A DNA stretch of 64,000 bases from Perkinsus olseni (taxonomy: Eukaryota; Perkinsozoa; Perkinsida; Perkinsidae): assembly GCA_013115135.1 (NCBI GenBank), contig JABANP010000118.1, forward strand, positions 62,001 to 126,000. The letters run 5' to 3'. This document shows positions 55,946 to 64,000 of the stretch, piece by piece. A program made the position numbers and the translations under genes. Below the pieces are notes generated by a model. It was given only the letters and a program-made list of their open reading frames with translations, was not told where the DNA came from and did no database searches. Every line of letters starts with the position of its first letter. The first letter of the stretch is position 1.

Positions 55946-57602
55946 CTACCGCGGTGTGGCGTTCACCTGTTTCCATTTTCTCTCAGCGCCTTCGACGGAT
56001 AGTAGGCCAACTGCACACTGCCGAACAGGTTTGCCACAAGCCTTGCCTACGAACCACCCGCTGAATCGAACCGCCCGCCAGATTCACCTACCGAGTCTAT
56101 TCTTGGACAGGGCGAACACTACTGGAACGGCTTGACGATCTGTGTCGAGCTTACCTGAGAAAAACTCGTGGCCGCCGGGAGGAGCGAGTATCAGAACAAG
56201 CTGTATGGTGAGCAAAGTTGAAGGGTCCTTTGAAGAGGAGTAAGCACGGTAGAGCTGCGGCCTACTTTTTGCCGGGGCGCTGCTTCCACCGCCCATGGAG
56301 GCCTCGTCGACTATCTCCACAACTCGTTCATCCAGCCCCCCGCTTGACTCGGAGGAGTGCATATTTGGTGCTACGATGACACCTGAGCGGCCAGGGAAGG
56401 CTCATCATCTCGCAATGGGCACCGGAAATTAGATGATTCTGTCACACCGAAAGAAATGTGTACCGAACCGGTGCAAAAAAGAAGCTAGACGCGCGTTTAG
56501 CGAACCGCTATTGCGGAATGTCGAACGGTGCGCGATGCAAAGCTTAAGCGTCATATGATCCATATGCTGTGAAGTGTGCGAGGAATGCCCGACGGAGCCA
56601 CGCCCAGAACGGGTTGCTTGGGGGGAAACAGAACCTATCAATGCCGCTGCCGAAGACTGCCAGCGAAGTGGTGCACTCGTACACTTCCACGAAGTGCCAA
56701 ATTTCCGCTGTAATGCAACAATAGGATGGGGAGGTTGAGACCCCGATGTAGATGCTCTCATCTAGTGAATCCCGTGGCCGGCTCCCCCAACTACCTTTTA
56801 GTCTCCCAAGTCTGAGAGCTCGGCTCACTTCACGCAAGCCAGTAACGAATCTTTTACGCTTCTTGAACTTGGCCGGGTTTTCCTTGGCTCTCTCCTGGTA
56901 GCGATGCAGATCCTCGAGCACGTCTTGTACCAACGCGTCGAGCTCTGGTGAAAGATACCTAACGGAAATGTCACGATGACTGGCCCGTGAACAGGTCTTT
57001 ACACTCATGTTCGTTTGCATGCATCGCCGTCGAGTCCCTCACGCCGAAAACTCTTACTTTCAGGAAGTGAAAGCAATGATGACCTAGGTCTCGAACGTGG
57101 AACGAGGGTTGCTATGATAGAGAAGATACAGGAAATCCCAGGACCGGTTCTACCAGTAGCGGCCATTCCTCCAATGTCCAACTACACGACACCTAAGCGT
57201 CCCGTATTACTGGTGAACGTAGTGCCTTACGGTGATCTCTGGCACGTTACGGCCATCGGAACCCTTGGTATCATCATCACCATCATCGTTGACTTTGTCA
57301 CGCAGTATAACCTCCTTCAGCTTGCTAGGCTTATTCTTATTTTTACTCACCAACCGAGCCTTGCCCATCCGTAAAGCCGTCATGTCCTCAACTAGCTCTG
57401 AATTCAGGCTGGGTGCTTTCCGCCCTTTGCTCTCGCCTTTGGGTGGGTTCTTGCCGTTTCTTGTCCTGTTCGCATCCGTCCTTGGAGCTCTCGCCTGACC
57501 TTGTTCGTATCTGCCCCGCTCAACCTTAGATATTTTCTGCCCTCCAGTGGCAGTAGTCTCTGGTATCCCGTCCCGCCGCTGCTTCTGAGCCGCCTTCGCC
57601 AT
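55946..57602 (-). CDS. SECIS-binding protein 2-like, L7Ae-type RNA-binding protein
   Basis: ATG 57602 begins MAKAAQKQRRDGIPETTATG, a Lys/Arg/Asp-rich N-terminal exon ending NVPEIT at a GTAAGG donor. After the middle exons, YLSPELDALVQDVLEDLHRY and KKRKRFVTGLREVSRALRLG, then RLKG, ends at a GTAGTT donor (about 56797). The frame resumes at VIVAPNMHSSESSGGLDERV then VEIVDEA (about 56385-56300), then KLDTDRQAVPVVFALSKNRL (about 56155), and the last exon GKACGKPVRQCAVGLLSVEG then AERKWKQVNATPR, stop 55948-55946. The order GLREV, V-I-APN, GGLD, P-VFAL, LGKA and V-x-G is that of the SBP2 L7Ae domain, which binds SECIS elements and brings selenocysteine machinery to the ribosome. This implies a selenoprotein-making organism. 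The protein looks shorter than animal SBP2. Confidence 0.82.
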
Positions 57603-57662
57603 GAATACAAAAAGTAACTGCTGGTCGACCATTTCAGCGAGGCATGAACTCAGCTTCGTCAA

Positions 57663-59978
57663 ATGAATTCCGCCTGCCTCTGCGCGTACAGATAATACGT
57701 CAACAGATTAGGGTCCTGTCAAACCTTTGCGACACGCTATCTTTTGCCTGCGGGATTCCCCCTTCAGCACAGTGAGGCGGACAATGGTATCATCTCTGAG
57801 TGAAAGAACTACTGTGAACGCAGTAAAAGGGCCCCGTGGAGTACTCTGATGCAGTGACAAGTCAAGAACGGGTCTCATACCATCCGCAGCGCCCTAGCAA
57901 CTTTCTACCACCTCTTTGCCCGACAGAAACTTTATTTTCGGCGGCACGCCAAACTCAGTGTATACAACATCAGGCTACACGCGTCGGAATGGATATTCTT
58001 GGTTGCGTAGTTGAAGCTCCTATACGAGAAACAGTATTTGAGCTACAAGGGGAGTGGGAATCCTCAATAAAAACATGCAAATTACTCAGAGTCTGATAAT
58101 AAATTCATATACCAGAGGAAGTAACAATTCTAACTCAAAATATAATCTGAAACCGCGTCTCATGCGTGAGAATAAATCCTTACATTGAAGCAAGGGGGGA
58201 CCGACCCCAGCTTGTGCACGCGTTCAACGCAGTACGCAGACACATGAGGATTCGACAGTGATAAACCTGTGGCAGCTGGAGGTCTACGGGAATGATTCAT
58301 CGATTGCACTGAAAATGAGGGATACTGGCGCAGGCCTCCTTCAACAGACTGATGTCCTACTCCTCTCTCGGAGTAACTTACCGAGCTCACTTTTGACGTG
58401 TAGAAATAAAAATCATGTCAAAATCAAGATATATGCATGTCTTTGAATCTATCCTGAGCATCATCGCTTCTCGGAGCGCACCCTCAGATCTGCTTCGCTA
58501 TTCGCGTGAAAGTGTCTCAAACGTCATTTTCCCAGCGGCGAGCGCCAAGGCAACAACCGACACAAATCCACTACTCGCTCAGTATGGGTAGAAAACGTTC
58601 AAGCGGGGTAATAGGATTAGGGAGAAATATGGTATCGGCATTAAGTGCTGCTTCAGGCGTGCTCAGTGTCCACCACTGCCGCACGGAGCTCGGCATCGTC
58701 ATCATGCGCGTATCCGGCAGCGCCTGCCAGCGATACAGGAGCCACTGTTGGTCCTAGTGGAGGGAGGGGTAATTGACCGGGGCTAGTTCTGGTAGCTATA
58801 GGTTTGCTATTATGCGGCACTAAGCCGGTAAACCAGTACTCGCTGATTGATCTAAAGACCTGGAACGTGCCGATGCGGTAGGGCGAAACCATTTTGCCTC
58901 AGTGGTCCTCGTGCAATTTTCAACCTGTTAACGGACTCGCTAACCATCTTGTTAAGATCTCCGCGTTGCCATGCAAGGCTGAGCCAAAGGACAGCCCGTA
59001 CGCTAGGTGCGGCTTATGGTCCTCTCCCTGTGGGGTGTGTTCAACAAAACCATCCCGTCGCCCTCAATGCGACTCTGCGCCTCTCACGTACCTGTACCTT
59101 GCCACGCAGCGTGCCCGATATCAGGCTCGATGAAGGCAGCATCCCTGCTTGCCCCTGTCCCTGACGGGGCCCCTAATTTCGTCAACATTGTCAACGTTGT
59201 CCAAATTCAGAACGTAGCTAATGTTGACAACGTTGGCGTGCTTCATGCCACGCATGCGTATATCTCGTATGGACAACAAATTCCACTGGACAACGCTGTC
59301 CAGCTACATATTACGCCAACGTTGTCCGACGACCCTTGTCGAATTTGCGGTTTTCTCACGCTATAACACATTTTCGGCAACTTTCTGTTGACGAAAATCT
59401 ATAATGCAATAGACTCGACAGGTTGCTGTCCAGATCACGACTAGGCCAACTCCGCTGTCCATTATCCAATTTACCCGAAGGCTGACAACTCATCTGTGGG
59501 GATTGCAGAACGGGCCACTAGCGCTCGCCGCCGTGATCTATTAAGCATAGATCACAGCGGCGAGCGCCGTCTATTAGCTACGAGCTTTGTTCACTGCAGA
59601 AGTGTTCTGGTTCTGGATACCATAGTTGCCATGGGTGTTTCATACTCTGCGGAGTACCTACTTGTTCCTCAGTACGGTTCGCGCTCTGTGTTAGTCATGC
59701 CCCGCAACTTTACAATTTCGAGCCGACGGTTGTGAACAAGATGGATGGTCGTGGCGACCAGGTCGCCATGTCAGATGGTCCGTACTGGCCCGAACAATTC
59801 AAGCGGAGGTTGTTGTATTATTTTTCCTTGACGATGCTGAGATGTAGTGTTGTTGAATGTGTCTTCGATAACTCAACGCTACTCAGAGAGTTCTCATTAA
59901 TATGTGAATCTAGCAGCCAGTAAGTAGCTACTCAGCAAACATTACTGCAATTGGCATTAGGAAGCATCAAGTAGAAAT
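57663..59978. other. Gene-poor region with inverted repeats
   Basis: No exon chain was found. Nested short inverted repeats built on CAACGTTG lie at 59170-59340, and a hairpin at 59521-59567. An arm-like 14-mer (CAGCGGCGAGCGCC) is repeated at 58532-58546. Confidence 0.5.
59521..59567. repeat. 20-bp hairpin with one mismatch
   Basis: GCGCTCGCCGCCGTGATCTA (59521-59540) pairs with 59548-59567 apart from one position, with a 7-nt loop TTAAGCA. Confidence 0.9.
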
Positions 59979-62900
59979 TCAGTCGATTATATTTCGAGGG
60001 AAAGTGTTTATTCGCCCACCCTCTTCAAGAAACTCGATAAGGTTGACCTCGCCTCTCCTATATCTTCCACTCAATTCAACTCGTCGGGCTTCTCTGTCGG
60101 CGAACCTTTCGTTCACCGGCTCTTCGGTGGACCGTAATCTGCGCCGCACTGACTGATAGAACTCCTGCAAGCGCTCGATGAATAGATTGATATTCCCAGG
60201 TCTTTCGGCTCTCCCACGTATAAAATGGTCCTTCAGCGAACTGTGAAGCGACTCGGCTGCATTATTGGTTCTATGACGTACTCCGGCCTCAGCAGCCCAG
60301 TGGACAGGAGGCCAGGTTGAATCTGAAAGGAGGAAAGGTATTGAAACGGAAGTGTGGTTAATCCGTGTTTATCCGCGACTTATCGATCATAGATATCGTC
60401 TGAAAGGATTCGTGCACAATGCTTCACGAACTTACAGTTTTTATGCTTCGATTATTTACAAGAATTTCCAATCAATTTCGCCACTTCTCGATAATTTTCA
60501 ACAAAAAATAAATATATCATTTGTGAATAGACGTATTATATTTGAATAGTAGCATACTAGAAATGTCGGAAAGTTATCCGGGGGAATTTAAAAAAAGAGT
60601 AGTGAAAATTGTTGAAAGTCTTTACACGAATCATCCCAAGGTTCTATCAGCAACTTGAACATCAGTTAATTTCATGTTTTAATGATTTTTAGTGATTAGA
60701 TTTCACGTTTATTTTCAGTAGTGAGATTTCATGTTCATTCTTAATAATTAGATTTCACGTTTATTTTTAGTAATGAGATTTCATGTTTATTTTTAGTAAT
60801 TACATTTCACGTTTATTTTTATTAATGAGATTTCATGTTTATTTTTACTGATTAGATTTCACGTTTATTTTTATTAATTAAATTTCATGTTTATTTTTAG
60901 TGATTAGATTTCACGTTGATTTTTATTAATTAAATTTCATGTTTATTTTTAGTGATTAGATTTTATTAATTAAATTTCATGTTTATTTTTAGTGATTAGA
61001 TTTCACGTTTATTTTTATTAATTATATTTTGGTTGGTGCTGTGCACTATGCTGAAATATCGAGAAATCTCCTACAGTACAGTGCTCAACATTGAGTGCTA
61101 ATATTCCGTGACGGTTAGTGAAATGCGTTTGAATTCCGTAATAGATCGAAAGCTTACCATTGCGAACCCAGTTGCGCTCCATGTATAGACGGAATGTTTG
61201 AACACGATCGTCGTTAGGTATACGTGCAACAAGAGCATCCCAGGCAGCCGATACTTCCTCTGGTCGTAAGCAACTCAGACCAAACACACTGTGTAGCCAA
61301 GTGTTCAGGTAGGAGTGTGGCTGGCCGCGTGGAAGGCTCTCTCGGTAAGCAGGGCCAAGACCCAGATCGATGAGGTGCCTATACCATGCTCTGTGAGCGT
61401 GGAAAATACATCCTCTCAGGAGTGATGCTTCCAACCCGAAGACAGAGGTGATCCCATTGCGGAGAGCGGTTTCGAAATCCGCCATAACACTAGCAACGTT
61501 GCAGTGGCCTGTAAGTTGGGTAACAGCTGTGCGGAGCTCTCGCAGCGCCATCCGGTAAGTGGCCTCCGTGGCGTTGGGTAGGAGAGCCCAGGCGAGCGGG
61601 ATAAATTGAGTACCAATATGGCCAGTGATCGTTAAAGTCTGATAGAAACCAGGTGGAGTTATTTTGTAAGTTCCATCTATAAATAACATATCCGCCGCTT
61701 CTAGGCTCATCAAACACTCGGTACTAGCCCAAATAGCCATATGTTCGTCGATCTCATTGAACCTTAGGAACTGCTCGCCCTCACCGTTAGGTCTCGTAGT
61801 TTGCCCAAGATTCGTTATGTTCTCATGGGTCTGCCGGCGGAACTGTGCGGAGTCCACCGGGCCACTTGGTATTGGCCGATTCGAGTTTTGGCGCCAATGA
61901 TAAAGCCTATTGCGGAGCCTGTCTTCATCCCGTATTGTTGTATACCTGTGAAGCAATGGTGAGAAATCTCGATGGAAATGCCTTAACTACTTACATGTTC
62001 TCTCCTTCATTCAGGATAGCCCTCACATTCGGATTCGCGCCTGCATCGAACTGCTGCCTTGCTCGTCTGGCGGCTAGCTCGAGCTCCTGTTGTTGAGGCG
62101 TCGGAAGACAACCGTCGACATGATCCGCTTCCAGCGGTATCCTGCAGTTCACGCCGTCATGAGATAAGCTGATAGAAGCACTGCATCTTGAACGTCTGAG
62201 ACCGTTAAGACATCGGTATCTATCGGCTGTTACACCGGCACGAACGAATCCATACTGGCGGCCGTTATACCAGAACGACAGGTTAGACCGAGTGGTTGTC
62301 GACAGTACGAGTTGGAGTCGCTCCGCATGTGAGCTGATGTCGTGCGGTTGCTGGTGTCTTGCCCGGTTGCCGCCATTATTGCTTGGGGCCCCAGCAGCCG
62401 CAGGCGCGGGAGGAGGAGCAGCAGGAGCTGGCTGATGATGATGATTACCATTGAGATTAGCGGGAGCAGCAGCAGGAGCTGGCTGATGATGATTACCATT
62501 GAGATTAGCGGGAGCGGCAGCAGGAGCTGGCTGATGATGATTACCATTGAGATTAGCGGGAGCAGCAGCAGGAGCTGGCTGATGATGATGATTACCATTG
62601 AGATTAGCGGGAGCAGCAGCAGGAGCTGGCTGATGATGATGATTACCATTGAGATTAGCGGGAGCAGCAGCAGGAGCTGGCTGATGATGATGATTACCAT
62701 TGAGATTAGCGGGAGCAGCAGCAGGAGCTGGCTGATGATGATTACCATTGAGATTAGCGGGAGCAGCAGCAGGAGCTGGCTGATGATGATTACCATTGAG
62801 ATTAGCGGGAGCAGCAGCAGGAGCTGGCTGATGATGATTACCATTGAGATTAGCGGGAGCAGCAGCAGGAGCTGGCTGATGATGATTACCATTGAGATTA

Positions 62901-63994
62901 GCGGGAGCAGCAGCAGGAGCTGGCTGATGATGATGATTACCATTGAGATTAGCGGGAGCAGCAGCAGGAGCTGGCTGATGATGATTACCATTGAGATTAG
63001 CGGGAGCGGCAGCAGGAGCTGGCTGATGATGATTACCATTGAGATTAGCGGGAGCAGCAGCAGGAGCTGGCTGATGATAATGATTACCATTGAGATTAGC
63101 GGGAGCAGCAGCAGGAGCTGGCTGATGATGATGATTACCATTGAGATTAGCGGGAGCAGCAGCAGGAGCTGGCTGATGATGATTACCATTGAGATTAGCG
63201 GGAGCAGCAGCAGGAGCTGGCTGATGATGATGATTACCATTGAGATTAGCGGGAGCAGCAGCAGGTGCTGGCTGATGATGATGATGATGACCATTGAGGT
63301 TAGCGGCAGGAAGACCATTGTGAGCGGCAAGACGGCGAGCAGTTTCTTCTTCTCCTCTGCGTAAGACTTCAGCATCTGGCATATCCGCTGGGAGGTTCAG
63401 GTCTGCCCGGATTAGAAGAACTCGCGTCCTGGTCGAGAGGTAATCGTCATCGCGCCCAAGAATATCCATGAGGATCCCATGTGCACTGCTCTTCGACACT
63501 CCATGTGTGCCGGGTGGCAGCACTATCTCCTCAGCATCGAGATTCTGAACAGTCGGTAGGTCACCTGGATTCAGTCTACGCAACACTTGTATGAATGCTG
63601 TAACCTCTCTGAGCAGGTTGGCGACAGATGCTTGAGCCAAGTCGGCGTCTACGTTACACTGGCAGCATCTGATGGAAGCTCCTTGAGACACTCGGACTGC
63701 GGCATGTGTGAACATACAGGACCGGCATGTGCAATTGTTACATGTTCCGCAAATGGAAATCTCAAAGTCTGCTGGAGCGCACTCATTTAGGCAGACACGG
63801 CACTGTCGGTATTGGTGGGGGCGGCGCTCGTACGCAACGATTAGTGGCCCTCTCCAGGTATCTTCACCGTGTGGGAATTCAGCAGAATCGACTTCTAGCT
63901 GCCCATCTATCGGTACCACCTGCAATCCGCGCACAGCTCGGTATTCGACGGTGTTGATAGTGAGTGACTTCTCAGCTATAGCAGTGTCCTTCAT
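59979..63994 (-). CDS. MULE transposase with RING-like, His/Gln/Pro/Ala-repeat and FLYWCH-like modules
   Basis: Exon 1 (63994-61995, 666 aa): a Cys-rich cluster at residues 65-113 (C65-x2-C68, C82-x2-C85-x2-C88-x-C90-x2-C93-x3-H97, C110-C111-x-C113) resembles a RING or RBR-type zinc finger. A 16-17-aa repeat occupies residues 236-about 530. A FLYWCH-like finger is at 562-635 (FWYNGRQYGFVRAG; C595, C604, H625, C629). A 49-nt intron (61994-61946) joins in frame to exon 2 (61945-about 61060): ADMLFIDGTYKITPPGFYQT, IPLAWALLPNATEATYRMAL, ASVMADFETALRNGITSVFG and GCIFHAHRAWYRHL, the MULE DDE core with its first two Asp. Exon 3 (60322-59979) reads HRTNNAAESLHSSLKDHF, the expected C-terminal block. 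The frame is open throughout, so the protein may be functional. The third acidic residue and exact exon 2 donor are not fixed. Confidence 0.85.
60690..61020. repeat. AT-rich tandem repeat, 26-bp unit
   Basis: About 12-14 units of the type GATTTCAYGTTTATTTTTAG, with CACG and CATG variants alternating, fill most of the long intron between transposase exons 2 and 3. Confidence 0.85.
62410..63289 (-). repeat. Coding minisatellite, 48/51-bp unit (17 full copies plus a partial)
   Basis: Each unit encodes HH(H)QPAP-AAAPANLNGN. Units differ by one CAT codon (48 or 51 bp), so the frame is always kept; one unit has Tyr for His. Confidence 0.95.
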
Positions 63995-64000
63995 GGAGAT

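Larger units (their letters stand above)
59979..63994 (-). mobile_element. Mutator-like (MULE) DNA transposon, coding part
   Basis: Spans the spliced transposase gene described separately. The 5' end probably continues beyond the window and no terminal inverted repeats or target-site duplication could be found within it. Confidence 0.75.

Noticed and set aside
62410..63289. CRISPR-like array
   Set aside because: The units are contiguous with no unique spacers, translate in frame within a transposase, and the genome is eukaryotic.
62342..63364. Long open frames opposite and out of frame with the transposase repeat (340 aa on +, 381 aa on -)
   Set aside because: They are by-products of the 48/51-bp repeat, which stays open in several frames. 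Their sequences are monotonous and lack the zinc-finger and FLYWCH context seen in the real frame.

Overview
This window looks like nuclear DNA of a flagellated alveolate-type protist, most probably a Perkinsus-like organism. That is an inference from content, not a database match. The basis is: genes cut by many GT-AG introns, often only 37-50 nt long; mixed base composition near 50% GC; flagellar or ciliary genes (a CC2D2A-like protein, a PIH1/CS-type assembly factor, a long charged coiled-coil protein); a plant/alveolate-style K+ channel next to ankyrin repeats; a lineage-restricted secreted protein family; and a Mutator-like (MULE) transposon. There are no operons. Genes lie on both strands as independent units, so most single open frames are exons and the coordinates given are gene spans with key exons described in the evidence.

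Layout. 1-2.1 kb: 3' part of a coiled-coil gene resolved into 11 exons (+). 2.5-5.9 kb: a decayed member of the secreted family and a short relative sharing only its signal peptide (-). 7.6-9.2 kb: DHHC S-acyltransferase (-) with a 28-bp perfect hairpin at its 5' side. 10.6-16.6 kb: Ser-rich hydrophilic exons followed by an EAG/CNG-type K+ channel with a TVGYGD pore and cyclic-nucleotide-binding domain (+). 17.1-22.4 kb: ankyrin-repeat exons (+), possibly the tail of the same gene (AKT-like). 23.1-27.7 kb: phospholipase B-like secreted hydrolase (+) interrupted by an unusually large 1.6 kb intron. 28.6-29.7 kb: HAD-superfamily protein (-). 30.2-31.4 kb: cytochrome c heme lyase (+). 32.2-33.3 kb: casein kinase 2 beta subunit (+), almost fully resolved. 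33.8-35.1 kb: phosphatidylinositol-synthase-like CDP-alcohol phosphatidyltransferase (+). 36.2-37.7 kb: the intact member of the secreted family (+). 38.1-39.2 kb: unrecognised exons. 39.3-41.0 kb: PIH1/CS-domain gene (+) whose 526-nt intron houses a tRNA-Val(TAC). 41.3-47.9 kb: CC2D2A-like transition-zone protein (+). 49.2-50.7 kb: serine/threonine kinase (+). 50.8 and 55.2 kb: two tRNA-Val(AAC) genes (-) inside a segmental duplication. 53.1-54.8 kb: third, broken secreted-family copy (+). 55.9-57.6 kb: SECIS-binding protein 2-like L7Ae protein (-). 60.0-64.0 kb: MULE transposase gene (-) with a RING-like Cys cluster, a 17-unit His/Gln/Pro/Ala repeat, a FLYWCH-like finger and the DDE domain.

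The most unusual signals are: a short GC-rich motif (ATTTCGTGGCGCGCG-like) recurring inside otherwise unrelated small introns and upstream of the heme lyase; tRNA B-box-like sequences inside small introns; long near-perfect hairpins; the mosaic, gene-conversion-like conservation and shared micro-intron of the secreted family; and the domain architecture of the MULE protein.
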